Shown piece by piece: positions 53,582-64,000 of a stretch of DNA of 64,000 nt; within the stretch, counting starts at the first letter, position 1, and every line of letters starts with the position of its first letter. A program made the position numbers and the translations under genes. Location of the stretch: the NCBI GenBank assembly GCA_965226155.1, contig OZ245331.1:1922001-1986000 (forward strand). Direction: 5' to 3'. Below the pieces are notes generated by a model. That model saw nothing but the letters and a program-made list of their open reading frames with translations, was not told the origin of the DNA and ran no database searches. Source of the DNA: G965226155 sp965226155. Lineage in GTDB: Bacteria > Pseudomonadota > Gammaproteobacteria > Eutrophobiales > Eutrophobiaceae.

Positions 53582-54880
53582 ATGTCAGATCAAATGCAGG
53601 AAACCGCTTCTATAGTACAACGTGACCGTTCAGTCGTCTGGCATCCCTATTCATCAATGGTTGATGCGCCGACCCAATTCCCGGTAGTCTCGGCGTCTGG
53701 TGTTCGTATTAAACTAGCTGATGGGCGTGAGCTAATAGATGGCATGGCTTCATGGTGGTGTGCAATCCATGGTTACAATCATCCCATCCTAGATTCCGCT
53801 ATCAGTTCACAATTATCAGCTATGGCTCATGTGATGTTTGGTGGCTTGACACATGAACCAGCAGTACGGCTTGCAGAAGAATTAGTCAAATTATCACCTG
53901 ATGGTCTTGAGACAGTATTTTTTAGTGATTCAGGTTCAGTTTCTGTTGAAGTGGCAATGAAGATGGCTCTCCAATACTGGGCAGTACAGGGACTATCCGA
54001 GAAGAAACAATTCCTAACAGTAAAAGGTGGATATCATGGTGATACCTTTGGAGCCATGTCAGTATGCGATCCAGTTGCTGGGATGCATACCTTGTTCAAT
54101 GGAACACTTGCAAGCCAGATTTTTGCAGATCGTCCGAGTGTACGATTCGATGAAGAATGGAACGAAGATGCTATTCAGAGTTTTTCTTCATTAATAGAAT
54201 CACAAAACCAGGATATTGCTGCAGTGATACTTGAACCTGTAGTACAGGGGGCGGGTGGCATGTGGTTCTACAATCCGATCTACCTCCAGCGCGTTCGTCA
54301 ATTATGTAATGACTACAATGTATTGCTAATACTCGATGAGATCGCAACGGGTTTTGGCCGTACAGGCAAACTGTTTGCCAGTAACTTTGTTCAGGTATCG
54401 CCGGATATCATGTGCACAGGCAAGGCATTGACCGGGGGTTATCTGTCACTGGGTGCGACACTGGCAAGTCGACCTGTCGCCGATACGATATCCGCTGATG
54501 GCAACGGTGTTTTTATGCACGGTCCAACTTTCATGGCAAACCCACTTGCTTGCGCTGTCTCGCTAGCGAATCTTGAATTGCTTCAAAGTTGGGCATGGCA
54601 GGATAAGGTCCTTGCGATAGAACAACAGCTGAGCAAAGAGCTGGCAAGATGTCGGGAATTTAAAAATGTAAAGGATGTCCGTGTTCTCGGCGCAATAGGT
54701 GTCGTGGAGTTGGTGCATACGGTAGACATGAAGACTGTTCCAATCGAATTTGTTAACCGTGGAGTTTGGGTTAGACCTTTTGCTAATCTTGTGTATATCA
54801 TGCCACCGTATATCATAGAACCGGATGAAATCAGCCAACTGACTGGTGCGATCTGTGATGTTGTATCAGGTCTTAATTAA
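53582..54880 (+). CDS. bioA: Adenosylmethionine-8-amino-7-oxononanoate aminotransferase BioA
   Basis: PLP enzyme of biotin synthesis that transfers the amino group of AdoMet to KAPA, giving DAPA. It has 432 residues with WHPYSSM near the start, MASWWCAIHGYNHP, GYHGDTFGAM, DEIATGFGRTGKLF and the PLP lysine in CTGKALTGGYL. The other bio genes are elsewhere. Intact. Confidence 0.95.
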   Translation: MSDQMQETASIVQRDRSVVWHPYSSMVDAPTQFPVVSASGVRIKLADGRELIDGMASWWCAIHGYNHPILDSAISSQLSAMAHVMFGGLTHEPAVRLAEELVKLSPDGLETVFFSDSGSVSVEVAMKMALQYWAVQGLSEKKQFLTVKGGYHGDTFGAMSVCDPVAGMHTLFNGTLASQIFADRPSVRFDEEWNEDAIQSFSSLIESQNQDIAAVILEPVVQGAGGMWFYNPIYLQRVRQLCNDYNVLLILDEIATGFGRTGKLFASNFVQVSPDIMCTGKALTGGYLSLGATLASRPVADTISADGNGVFMHGPTFMANPLACAVSLANLELLQSWAWQDKVLAIEQQLSKELARCREFKNVKDVRVLGAIGVVELVHTVDMKTVPIEFVNRGVWVRPFANLVYIMPPYIIEPDEISQLTGAICDVVSGLN

Positions 54881-54922
54881 TTCCAGCACTTACGAATAAT
54901 ACTTTCCCAAGGGTTACATTGA

Positions 54923-56146
54923 ATGAGTCAGAATTGTGTCGTCATTGGTGCTGGTTGTGCTGCTACTGCCTTTGTTACCGCGCTGCGTCAGGGTGGATGG
55001 GAAGATGATATTCAAGTCATTGGTAATGAGCCTTACTACCCCTATCATCGGCCACCACTATCAAAAGACCTGCTTGCAGGAAAGAGTACATTAGATGAAA
55101 TTTTAATTCGCCCTGCAGAAATATATAAAAAAGCCAATATTGATTTTCTATTGGATTGCCGAGCTGAGGAAATCAATACAGAAAAGAAAACAGTTCTCCT
55201 TAATGAAGGACAGGTCATTAGCTATGACAAATTGATGTTATCAGTTGGATCCAGGGCGCGTAAAATAGAACTGCCAGGTGATAATTTAGAAGGGATTTGT
55301 TATCTACGAGATATAAATGATGTTTCCCAGATTAAGTCGTATATCTGTGCTGGTGGTAATGCTGTTATTGTCGGTGGTGGCTATATAGGGCTAGAGGCAG
55401 CGGCAGTGCTGAGACAACTGGGGATGAACGTTACCATTTTGGAGTTGGCAGAACGTGTTTTACAGCGTGTAACGGCAATCCAAATTTCAGAATTTTATCA
55501 ACGTATCCATGCTGAAGAAGGGGTTTCTATCCAATGTGGGGTTGGTACAGTTGGATTTGAAGGTAACGGTAGAGTTGAACGAGTGCTATGCACCGATGGG
55601 GAAAGCTATAAAGCGGATTTGGTGATTATTGGTGTGGGTATCATCCCTAATGTCGAACTTGCACAATCTGCCGGTTTGAAGGTTGAAAACGGGATAGTGG
55701 TCGATGATTTTGCACGTACCAGCAATTCTGATATTGTTGCCGCCGGAGATTGTGCAGTTCACTATAATCAGATTTATGGTAGGTGGGTACGGCTAGAATC
55801 TGTACAGAATGCTAATGATCAAGCTCGTATTGCAGCATCTACCGTTTGTAATAAGGATAAGATCTATAACAACCTTCCTTGGTTCTGGTCAGATCAGTAT
55901 GATGTAAAACTGCAAATTGCAGGACTATTTCATGATTACGATGAAATGGTAATACGTGGAAACATTGAAGGCGGCCGATCTTTTGCCGCTTTTTACCTGA
56001 AAGAAGGAGTTGTAATTGCTGTTGACTCAGTAAATAAACCGCTGGAATTCATGATCGGGAAACGTCTTATTACAGATAGAATAAAAATTAATAAATCATT
56101 ACTTGCAGATGAAAAAACGAATGTCAAGGAACTACTCAATAAATAA
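54923..56146 (+). CDS. FAD-dependent ferredoxin/rubredoxin reductase
   Basis: A 407-residue protein of the bacterial ferredoxin-reductase group (as in oxygenase systems). FAD motif CVVIGAGCAATAFVTAL, PYHRPPLSKDLL, the second NAD motif VIVGGGYIGLEAAAVLRQLG, and VAAGDCAVH. It should reduce the adrenodoxin-type ferredoxin at 52098, forming a two-protein electron chain for an oxygenase outside the window. Starts 42 bp after bioA. Confidence 0.92.
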   Translation: MSQNCVVIGAGCAATAFVTALRQGGWEDDIQVIGNEPYYPYHRPPLSKDLLAGKSTLDEILIRPAEIYKKANIDFLLDCRAEEINTEKKTVLLNEGQVISYDKLMLSVGSRARKIELPGDNLEGICYLRDINDVSQIKSYICAGGNAVIVGGGYIGLEAAAVLRQLGMNVTILELAERVLQRVTAIQISEFYQRIHAEEGVSIQCGVGTVGFEGNGRVERVLCTDGESYKADLVIIGVGIIPNVELAQSAGLKVENGIVVDDFARTSNSDIVAAGDCAVHYNQIYGRWVRLESVQNANDQARIAASTVCNKDKIYNNLPWFWSDQYDVKLQIAGLFHDYDEMVIRGNIEGGRSFAAFYLKEGVVIAVDSVNKPLEFMIGKRLITDRIKINKSLLADEKTNVKELLNK

Positions 56147-56198
56147 TCATTCTGATTTCTATTTAGTGCCAATATTACACAAATCAATTTACGAATTT

Positions 56199-57212
56199 AT
56201 GCATACATATTTCCAACGCATTATTGTTGCTATGCTCATTCTGGCATTTACTCAGTTTGCCCATGCTGAACCTATTAGTGTTAAGGTTGCTAACCTAACA
56301 GATGTCGCCAGTTATCCTAAACGGACCGCGCCGGCGACTGTAATCAGCCTGAACGATTCAACAATCAGCTCCGAGATTAGCGCAAAAGTAATCGCGTTTC
56401 CCACAAGGGGAGGTGATATTGTTGAGAAGAACAAAACTCTCGTTAGCTTGAATTGTACTGATTATGAACTGATCAAACGCCAGGTAGAGTCCAGCCTAAA
56501 ATCACTAGAAGCAAGGTTATTGCTCGCGCAAAACCGGCTTGGTCGTACTGAAAAACTTGTCTTGAATCAGACCGTATCTGAAGAAGCACTGGATGAACGT
56601 TCTACTGATCTAAATGTTCTGTAGTCAGAGAAAATAGTAGCGATAGCCAGTCTCGAATCTGCGAGCTTGAATGTCTCTCGCTGTCATATAGTCAGCCCGT
56701 TTCGAGCTCTGGTGGTAGAACGCATCAGTGCTATCGGAGAATTCGCAAATATTGGTGCACCTCTCATCAGACTGTTAGATCTGTCTAGCATCGAGATCTC
56801 GGCACAGGTATCAAATGAAGAGATAGAGCAGATTGAAGTGGCTAGCAAAATCGCGTTTGAATATTCTAGACAACATTACCCAGCTCGTTTACGAACTATA
56901 CTGCCGACGATCAATTCACAGACACGAAATCGCGAGGTCCGACTATTGTTTACCGATGGTCCTGCATTAACAGGTGCCACTGGAAAATTAATATGGAATG
57001 ACCATCGTCCTCATATTCCCGCCAACCTCGTTGTGCGCAGGGAAGATAAGTTAGGTATATTTACTGAAGAAAAAGGAATTGCAATTTTTATTCCCGTCGC
57101 TAATGCCATGGCTGGTCGCAGTACCCCTGTAGATCTCGCCGATGATACTCATCTAATTATTGAAGGTCATTTTGCAATTCAGGATAAGACTCCCGTCCAT
57201 ATTACTGAATAA
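56199..57212 (+). pseudogene. RND efflux periplasmic adaptor (MFP), interrupted by TAG
   Basis: Signal peptide MHTYFQRIIVAMLILAFTQFA, then the adaptor sequence (SEISAKVIAFPTRGGDIVEK lipoyl-like half, coiled-coil helices, CHIVSPFRALVVERISAIGE second half, and a beta-barrel). A TAG at 56622-56624 stops the frame in the helical hairpin, and the same frame then continues to the end without another lesion. Start set at the ATG with the signal peptide. Followed directly by the RND pump, itself broken. Confidence 0.85.
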
Positions 57213-57214
57213 GC

Positions 57215-60200
57215 ATGAAACTTTTTCAGCGATTTTTGAACAACCATGTTCTTGCCAACCTGGTTTTCGGACTGGTAATAATAATTGGGGCATCTCATAT
57301 TTCCAGATGCCGCGTGCAGAAGATCCAGAGGTAAATTTCAACTGGATAAATATCACCATTGGATTTCCAGGTGCATCTGCACCGGATGTCGAAAGACGGA
57401 TAAACGATCCGATTGAGAATTCCATCAGGAGATCAGTACAGGATATTCGCTTCATCAATAGTACTAGTCGTGACGGTGTTTCAAACATCCTCATCAGGTT
57501 TGAGCAGATAGATCCTCGGGATTTTGACAAACGGGTGATTGATCTACGGCGGGAAGTCCAAACGACTTACACTGACGAACTGCCAGAAGAATCAAGCGAC
57601 CCTTTTATTTTTGAAGTTACCAGCTCAAATTCACTTCCATCTGCCATGATTGTCATTACCGGGCCGGGTGGTGATGAAAATTTGCGCCGTCAGGCACGTA
57701 ATATTGAGAAAGATCTGGAACGAATCAGTGGGGGGGACAGTGTGAATTCGTTAGGGCTGTCCGATTCTGAGATACACGTAGCATTTTATCCCGAACGTCT
57801 TGAAGGCTTGGGTATCACCCCTATTGACTTGACAGAAACAGTGCGCGGCTATATTCGCGATGTCTCGGTAGGTGATGTTGATACAAAGGACATTAAATGG
57901 ATAGTACGGCTAGAGGGAACAAATACTGATCCCGGGGTTCTTGCTGAATTCCCTATCGTAACGTCAAAAGGGGTCGTTACCCTTGGATCGCTGGCAGACA
58001 TTTTCCGGACTACCAAGGAGCCAAGTGCAATTGTCCGCTTCAACGATAATCCGGCGGTTACTATGGGAATAATAAAAAAAGGCAATACCAATGTATTGAA
58101 TTTACTAGATTCCATTAGTGAATATATTGATGGTCGTAACCTAAGCGCAGATAGGACCGGAGTTAAATTGTATCTTGTAGATGATCAGACAGACAGTACT
58201 CGTCATGCTATCAGTTTGATGCAGAATAACGCTGTCATAGGATTAATAATGGTATTATTGGCGACCTGGGCTTTTCTTGGAACCCGCATTGCTCTTCTTA
58301 CCAGTATCGCCATTCCTTTTACACTCGCTGGCACATTTATCATATTGTTCAATATTGGAGAGTCTCTAAATAATACTGTTTTACTTGGTGTCGTCATTGC
58401 TCTCGGGATGCTGGTTGATGATGCAGTCGTCGTCGAAGCTATTTATTACCGGCTTCAAAGAGGAATGCATGGAATGCAGGCAGCCATCAGTGCGTTGCAA
58501 GAAGTGTTCGCCCCGGTAACAACTTCAGTGATGACTACGATCTCTGCATTTTTGCCGCTGATGTTATTGCCAGGTATCTTGGGCGATTTCATGAACGTAA
58601 TTCCATTGGTCGTGACCCTTACATTGATTTTCAGCCTTGTCGAAGCTTACTGGATGCTGACGGCTCATATTATTGCCGCCAAAATTAATTTTAAGAAAAA
58701 GTCTACAGCCCAGCTTAAACGTGAAACGATTACACATTGGGTGCGCTTAAAATATACTTGGTTCTTGTTAAAGACATTTCGTTATCCTAGGCGCTCCGTT
58801 GAATCCATCTTGTTAGTATTTTTTCTTGCTGTTGGGACTTTCGTGACGGGCCATATACGATTCAATTTTTTTGAATTCGATCCAACACAATTGTTTTATA
58901 TCAATGTCGAAATGCCGCAGGGCACCAGCTTACTTGAGACTAACGAAAAGTTGCTTGAAGCCAAGAAAATGGTACTGCAACATATTAAACCGGAAGAATT
59001 AAGGGCGACCGTTGTCTATTCAGGGCTTATGTATACTGCTACGGAACCATTGTTCGGTGACAGTATAGGCCAAGTTATGGTGAGTCTAAATTCAAAAGTC
59101 CCGAAAGGTCGTAGTTCTACAGAAATTGTAAAAGTTATGGATAACGCCATTACCCAGATTGAAGATGTAGACAATATCTATACTTTTCATGTAGCCGATG
59201 GGCCACCGGCCAGTAAGGCGATTCAAGTAAAAATTAGGGGAGATGAATTTGCTGAAATTAAAAAAGTTGCTGATGCGTTAAAAAGTTACCTAAACAGCCA
59301 ACCTTTCTACAGGAATGTTTCTTTTGATTGCCGGCCAGGTAACCCAGAACTGGGACTCCGTTACAATGGCGAAGCTATCAAACGAACTGGTATTCACCCG
59401 ACGGTTATCAGTCGCACCTTGCAGGCCTATGTTGATGGAGAGATAGTGACTGAGTTCAAGGATCAAGGGGAAGAGGTCAAGGTGCGAGTGCTTTCTAACC
59501 GTGAAAGATGGATAGTGTTGATGATATCCTTCGCCAGACCATCTCACTACCGGACGGACGGTCGATTATGTTGAGTGAACTGGTTGAGGCTGAGCATGGG
59601 TTTGGACAGTTTAATATACGGCATTATAATTTCCGCCGCACCATAACCATGGAAGCAGATATCGATGAACAGCAGATAAATACGGTAGAAGCTAATGAGT
59701 TAATCATGGATGAATGGAAGCGTATACAGGGTGAGTTTCCGTCTATCGATCTCGATTTTACCGGACAACTGGATGATATTGAGGAGAGCTTAGATGCACT
59801 CAAAATACTATTTTTGTTGGGCTTAGGTTGTATATATATCATTCTCGGCACCCAATTCAGGAGTTACTGGCAGCCCTTTATGATACTGATGACTGTACCA
59901 CTGGCATTTACGGGCGTTGTTCTTGGGTTGTTGGTAACAAACAATCCGATGAGTCTATATACCTTGTATGGTGTTGTCGCATTGGCGGGGATATCAGTCA
60001 ATTCCGCCATCGTCATGATTTCGTCAGCCAATCAGCGTCTAGAAAACGGTATGAGTGTATTGCATGCAATAGTCTATTCGGCAAGGCGACGGGTTATCCC
60101 AATACTGTTCACTTCACTATCGACAATTGCCGGGCTTTTTCACTGGCTATTGGACTGGCTGGACCTTCTTTGCTCTGGGGCCCGGTTGCGACGGCAATCG

Positions 60201-60346
60201 TTTGGGGACTGTCCTTCTCAACTGTACTTACGCTAATTGTTATCCCAATGCTTTATCGGACCTTCATGGAAGACAGCACAAGACACTGGATCTCGGAACT
60301 GCTAACTGTAGTTTTCAGGTTTCTGATCAGGCCTCTCTCGCACTAG
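57215..60346 (+). pseudogene. RND-family efflux pump (AcrB/HAE1-like), three frameshifts
   Basis: An inner-membrane proton-driven exporter of about 1040 residues when reassembled. The ATG at 57215 opens FLNNHVLANLVFGLVIIIG, then the frame changes at a G4 run (57286-57289) to SYFQMPRAEDPEVNFNWINI. Porter and membrane domains follow, with the proton-relay Asp pair in GMLVDDAVVVEAIYYRL. A second change is near 59505 (before DILRQTISLPDGRS) and a third in a T5 run at about 60135, after STIAGLF, where SLAIGLAGPSLLWGP resumes. Two of the three lie in homopolymers, so either recent mutation or assembly error is possible. The TAG in the adaptor gene argues for real decay. Confidence 0.88.
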
Positions 60347-61218
60347 CGACTGTGACGGATTTGCCTGAGAATAAACATTCCGCTGCCTAGAATAAATAGT
60401 ACACCTATGCAGGTATAGAGATCGGGTAGTTCATGCCAGAAGTAGTATCCTAAAACACCCGCCCATATCAGCCGTGTGTAGTCTATTGGTGCGACAACGG
60501 CTGCACGGGCATAACGCATTGCTTGTACAACACAGCCAAATGCCACAGTAGCAGCAAAACCCATTGCAACAATCAGAAACCATTCATTTAATGATGGTGC
60601 TACCCAGCTGCTCGTTGCCCAGTAAAACGATAATATGATATTCATCGGATAGACATAAAAATTCAATGCAAAAACTGATTCGGAATTTGACAAATATCTC
60701 GCTGTAACAGACATGATAGCGAATGACAGTGAAGCAAATAATGCAGCTATATGTGCAATTTGAAAGTGATCTGGACTAGGCCTTGCAACAAATAGGATAC
60801 CGACAAAGCCGATGATGATTGCTGCCCAAGACTGTTTGTTAATTTTTTCCTTTAGAACTATTGCAGAAAGTATGGCAATAAAAAAAGGTTGGGAGAAGAC
60901 AATTGCGGTGAACTCTGCAAGAGGGATATGGCCAAGACTGTATATATTCAGGATTACGGCCAAAGTCCCGAACACACCTCTGAACAGATGCCAACCCGGC
61001 CTGCTAGATTTTAAAGTATGTAGGTTCCCTGATACGAGCATGAATAGCCCGATTAACAATACTCCCGTTATGCTGCGTAGCCAACCTAACTGGATAAAGG
61101 GCAGACTAGCCGTCAGCCATTTTGCTAACGCATCTGTTAAGGCAAAAAAACAGGCGCCGCTAAACATATATGCAATACCAATTAATGGATAGTGTTTGTG
61201 TGTGTCTATATTATTCAA
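60343..61218 (-). CDS. EamA/DMT-family transporter
   Basis: A 291-residue membrane protein of about ten hydrophobic helices in two EamA repeats (FFALTDALAKWLTASLPFIQ, GWLRSITGVLLIGLF; later MGFAATVAFGCVVQAM, AVVAPIDYTRLIWAGVLGYYF). The DMT superfamily exports or imports small metabolites; the substrate is not predictable. Its 3' end overlaps the RND pseudogene stop by 4 bp in the opposite orientation. Confidence 0.9.
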   Translation of the reverse strand: MNNIDTHKHYPLIGIAYMFSGACFFALTDALAKWLTASLPFIQLGWLRSITGVLLIGLFMLVSGNLHTLKSSRPGWHLFRGVFGTLAVILNIYSLGHIPLAEFTAIVFSQPFFIAILSAIVLKEKINKQSWAAIIIGFVGILFVARPSPDHFQIAHIAALFASLSFAIMSVTARYLSNSESVFALNFYVYPMNIILSFYWATSSWVAPSLNEWFLIVAMGFAATVAFGCVVQAMRYARAAVVAPIDYTRLIWAGVLGYYFWHELPDLYTCIGVLFILGSGMFILRQIRHSR

Positions 61219-61325
61219 AACGGCAAGTCAGATCTTAATCAGCTAGGTATAATTGTCAGTCGAAGTGTTAAAAGGCGGTCATTAGGATGTTATAAATAAA
61301 ATTTCTTTTTTTATTCCAATACGCG

Positions 61326-62384
61326 GATTCAACTTTGAAGTGCAACGTTGATGTTAAAAAAGACTTCATGTGGTGTTTTTGAATTAAGTGTTTTTCTGGG
61401 ACGGTGATTGAGTTTTTTCATGACCAAGTCTAACTGCTTTTGTGTAATCGTGCTGAAGTCCATTTTCTTTGGGAAGTACTGTCGAATAAGACCATTGATA
61501 TTTTCATTTAAACCCCGTTCCCAGGAGGCATAAGGATGTGCAAAATAGAACCCCGCGTTCAATTGTTGAGCAATAACCTCATGCTCAGCAAATTCTTTTC
61601 CATTATCCGAGGTGACCGTGTGAACCGACGCCTTCATATTAGACAACAATCGCACGATAGCTTGCCTGACGGCAGAGGCAGTTCGTCGTTTCACCTGTGC
61701 AATCAAGGTGTACATCGACTTGCGCTCGCTCAAGGTGACCAGCGCCTGTCGATGGCCTTTGCCGATGACGGTGTCCACTTCCCAGTCACCGATGCGTGTC
61801 TTCCTGTTCACAATGGCTGGACGCTTATCAATGCTGATCTGATTCACCAGAACCCCACGACGTTGATAACTACCATAACGCTTCTTTCGTTTCTTCTGGC
61901 AACGCAAGTACCGGTACAGCTCACCGCCGTCTGCCTTGTCCTGGTATATGTAGTGATATATCCATTCATGACTCAGAGCGATACCTTCTCGTTTATGCAA
62001 CCAGTCACTGATTTGCTCAGGACTCCATTCGTCCCGAGCCAGACCTCTACTCGCTCCCACAAGGTCGTGGGGAGTCGCTGTTGTTGGCTGGCTTCTCGAC
62101 GCGCTTGCCGGAGCAACTGAGCTTGGCGGGGTCGATAGCCTCTCAAGCCACGGTTGCGTCTGAGTTCACGGCTAATAGTAGATTTATGCACGCCTATCAA
62201 GGCGGCTATCTCCGTTTGTGTATGTCCTGCTTTCATCAGGGCGTAAATCTGGTAACGTTGATGCTCGGTAAGCTGTGTGTAGTGTCTCATCTGTGCCTCT
62301 CTTTCTTGCTGGAACGAAAGGTAAGGATGCTACCGCAGCTTGCCGTTCGTGCCACCTAATTGAGTTGCACTTACAAATTGAATT
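61326..62384 (-). mobile_element. IS30-family element
   Basis: Imperfect terminal inverted repeats (17 of 21): 61326-61346 and 62364-62384, sharing ATTCAA and AAGTGCAAC. It contains one IS30 transposase, frameshifted. No clear target duplication found by eye. Confidence 0.8.
61329..62290 (-). pseudogene. IS30-family transposase, frameshifted
   Basis: N-terminal helix-turn-helix (YQIYALMKAGHTQTEIAALI, then GVHKSTISRELRRN), a middle region (EWSPEQISDWLHKREGIALS), and a catalytic DDE core: GDWEVDTVIGKGH, TVTSDNGKEF and ERGLNENINGLIRQYFPK. The frame changes once near 62044, after LWERVE. All catalytic residues remain. Like the other frameshifts here, one indel separates a complete protein. Confidence 0.9.
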
Positions 62385-62476
62385 CACGTAACTTTATTCG
62401 AGGCAACGCCGAATGGTAAGAAAATTCCCATTGCGCTCGGAGAAATGGGTATTGTTATATAGAATAAATCCCTGAC

Positions 62477-63370
62477 ATGGACACTCAATCTACAAATCAA
62501 GACAATCACCACCACATATTACTTAAGCGTGTAACCAATGCCTCAGTAGCAGTTGCGATTACCTTAATAGTAGTCAAGTTATTTGCATTTTTCTTGACAG
62601 ACTCTGTTTCATTGTTATCTAGCTTGATCGATTCCATACTAGATATGTTTGCATCTTTAATTAATCTAATAGCCGTTAGGCAATCTCTGGTTCCTGCAGA
62701 TGATGATCATCGATTTGGCCATGGCAAGGCAGAACCGCTCGCAGGGCTTGCCCAGGCGGCATTTATCACCGGGTCTTCGGTATTCTTGTTGTTTGAAGTT
62801 ATTCAGAGGTTAATACATCCCGTTTCAGTTCAACAAGGCAGTATAGGTATTCTAGTTATGGTTATTTCTCTATTAATGACGATAAGTTTGGTTTTATATC
62901 AGCGCCGTGTAATTAGGATAACAAAATCAATTGCAGTACAGGCAGACTCAATTCATTACATTAGTGATATTGCGTTAAATGTCAGTGTTATTGCTGCTTT
63001 GGTAATGAGCTTTTATTTTGGCTGGATTTACGCCGATCCGATTTTTGCTATGTGTATTGCCGTAATTATTATCTATTCTGCCTGGAAGATAGCTAGCCTT
63101 TCGCTCGATCAGTTAATGGATAAGGAACTGCCAGATGAAGACAGGGAAAAAATACTACAAATCGCCAATGATCATCGACTTGTGTGTGGTGTCCACGATC
63201 TGAGAACTAGGACTTCAGGTCAAAATATCTTTATTCAGCTACATCTGGAGATGGAGGCGCAAATCCTATTGCATGAGGCTCATTCGATTGCTACCGAAGT
63301 GCAGAAAATAATTGAGGATGCATATCCTAATGCAGATGTTATCATTCATGAAGATCCCCTTAATGAATGA
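62477..63370 (+). CDS. Cation diffusion facilitator (FieF/CzcD-like) metal exporter
   Basis: Proton-coupled efflux of Zn, Fe or related divalent metals. It has 297 residues with six membrane helices, the first metal site DSVSLLSSLIDSILDM, the second HYISDIALN, DDDHRFGHGKAEPLA in the second loop and a cytoplasmic domain with CGVHDLRTRTSGQN. It resembles FieF in length and loop sequence. Intact; 92 bp after the IS30 element, so its promoter may lie in or near the IS end. Confidence 0.92.
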   Translation: MDTQSTNQDNHHHILLKRVTNASVAVAITLIVVKLFAFFLTDSVSLLSSLIDSILDMFASLINLIAVRQSLVPADDDHRFGHGKAEPLAGLAQAAFITGSSVFLLFEVIQRLIHPVSVQQGSIGILVMVISLLMTISLVLYQRRVIRITKSIAVQADSIHYISDIALNVSVIAALVMSFYFGWIYADPIFAMCIAVIIIYSAWKIASLSLDQLMDKELPDEDREKILQIANDHRLVCGVHDLRTRTSGQNIFIQLHLEMEAQILLHEAHSIATEVQKIIEDAYPNADVIIHEDPLNE

Positions 63371-63411
63371 AAGTTGCCTTTGACTATCAGGTTTTATGAG
63401 ACTAAAAGATT

Positions 63412-64000
63412 TTAGCCTCTGCGCCATGTATGAATTTTTTTTGCAAGGTTGAGTACTAATTCCGGTGCATGCGCTTTCTTCCATACACCAGCAACATATT
63501 TATTCGCTTCAGCCATAGTTGGATAGATATGGATAGTACCCAAGATCTTATTCAAACCGATACCGTATTTCATGGCACTGATGTATTCTGTGATCAGGTC
63601 ACCAGCATGATTGCCAGCAATAATCACACCTAGTATCTGGTCTTTCCCCGGTACTGTAAGTACTTTTATCAGGCCATGAGCCTCTTCATCGGCAATAGCT
63701 CGATCAAGTTCGCTGATATCAAAAGTTGATACTTCATATTCGACATTTGCTGCCTTGGCATCTGTTTCATTCAATCCTCCCAGAGCAACCTCTGGTTCAG
63801 TAAAAGTAGCCCACGGAATAACTGAATAATCTACCTTAAATTTTTTATAAGGACCGAATAAGGCATTGACTGATGCATACCACGCTTGATGTGCAGCAGT
63901 ATGTGTGAATTGGTAGGGCCCAGCGATATCACCGCATGCAAAAATACTTGGCACACTAGTCTGAAGAAAGTCATTGATTTCAATATTACCTGATTTTGTT
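63412..64000 (-). CDS. Pyridine nucleotide-disulfide oxidoreductase, C-terminal part (continues beyond window)
   Basis: The frame is open to the right edge. FAD-binding end motif SIFACGDIAGPYQFTHTAAH and the dimerisation domain (IPWATFTEPEVALGGLNE, IIAGNHAGDLITEYISAMKY, HIYPTMAEANKYVAG) identify the dihydrolipoamide dehydrogenase / mercuric reductase group. The HxxxxE-type catalytic end reads IHIYPTMAE. The redox-Cys pair would be upstream, outside the window, so the exact enzyme is not known. Confidence 0.88.
   Translation of the reverse strand, partial: TKSGNIEINDFLQTSVPSIFACGDIAGPYQFTHTAAHQAWYASVNALFGPYKKFKVDYSVIPWATFTEPEVALGGLNETDAKAANVEYEVSTFDISELDRAIADEEAHGLIKVLTVPGKDQILGVIIAGNHAGDLITEYISAMKYGIGLNKILGTIHIYPTMAEANKYVAGVWKKAHAPELVLNLAKKIHTWRRG

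Noticed and set aside
1..64000. tRNA or rRNA genes
   Set aside because: No cloverleaf or rRNA-like segment was recognised by eye in the intergenic stretches. A tRNAscan or covariance search would be needed to exclude a degenerate one.

Overview
The window looks like a chromosomal piece of a gammaproteobacterium. The evidence is the gene order mnmG-rsmG-parA-parB-atpIBEFHAGDC-glmU, which is typical of origin-proximal DNA in that class, together with a TonB-dependent receptor, an MshQ-like (DUF6701) surface protein, bioA and an adrenodoxin-type ferredoxin with its reductase. The core is moderately AT-rich. Genus cannot be told from the sequence. The density of insertion sequences and broken genes is high, which would fit a lineage with relaxed selection such as a symbiont, a recently restricted lineage or a drifting population. 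Part of the frameshift load could instead be assembly error.

Region 1 (1-4.8 kb) holds the end of a TonB receptor, then a serine-recombinase remnant fused tail to head with a broken glutamate dehydrogenase gene, bracketed by copies of a short palindromic repeat, and a ferritin-like protein.

Region 2 (4.8-23 kb) is an accessory island of mixed base composition. It contains an IS1595-family element (4804-7919) with 25-bp ends that carries a DNA methyltransferase-HNH nuclease fusion, a membrane protein and a 57-residue protein. Next come two outer-membrane beta-barrel proteins, a glyoxalase-fold protein fused to an unrelated N-terminus, deletion remnants of another IS, a HigBA-like toxin-antitoxin pair, and a GC-rich phage-like block (AlpA-like regulator, ParB-domain methyltransferase, DUF5681 protein). 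After these lies an AT-rich defence-like pair: an HNH-HIT fusion protein divergent from a PD-(D/E)XK nuclease gene, the latter cut after codon 13 by an IS3-family element. Two secreted or lipoprotein genes, a 126-bp inverted-repeat element and a cluster of TTCCCTGTT repeats close the island.

Region 3 (23-35 kb) has a membrane-tethered metallo-beta-lactamase-fold protein, a decayed MshQ-like gene, a second intact IS1595-family element (29674-31837) with perfect 23-bp ends, an exact 8-bp target duplication and a KilA-N cargo gene. This element sits just upstream of phhB. Then come tandem CBS-domain proteins, a thioredoxin-fold protein and a dead REP-associated transposase.

Region 4 (35-56 kb) is the ordered housekeeping core: tRNA modification, rRNA methylation, chromosome partition, ATP synthase, UDP-GlcNAc synthesis, a catalytically dead HtrA-like PDZ protein with a VWA and a membrane J-protein, oxidoreductases, bioA and the ferredoxin-ferredoxin reductase pair.

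Region 5 (56-64 kb) holds a broken RND efflux operon, an EamA transporter, a frameshifted IS30 element, a cation diffusion facilitator and the end of a flavin disulfide oxidoreductase gene. The most interesting signals are the two cargo-bearing IS1595 elements, the HNH-HIT/PD-(D/E)XK pair and the dead-protease/VWA/J-protein cassette.
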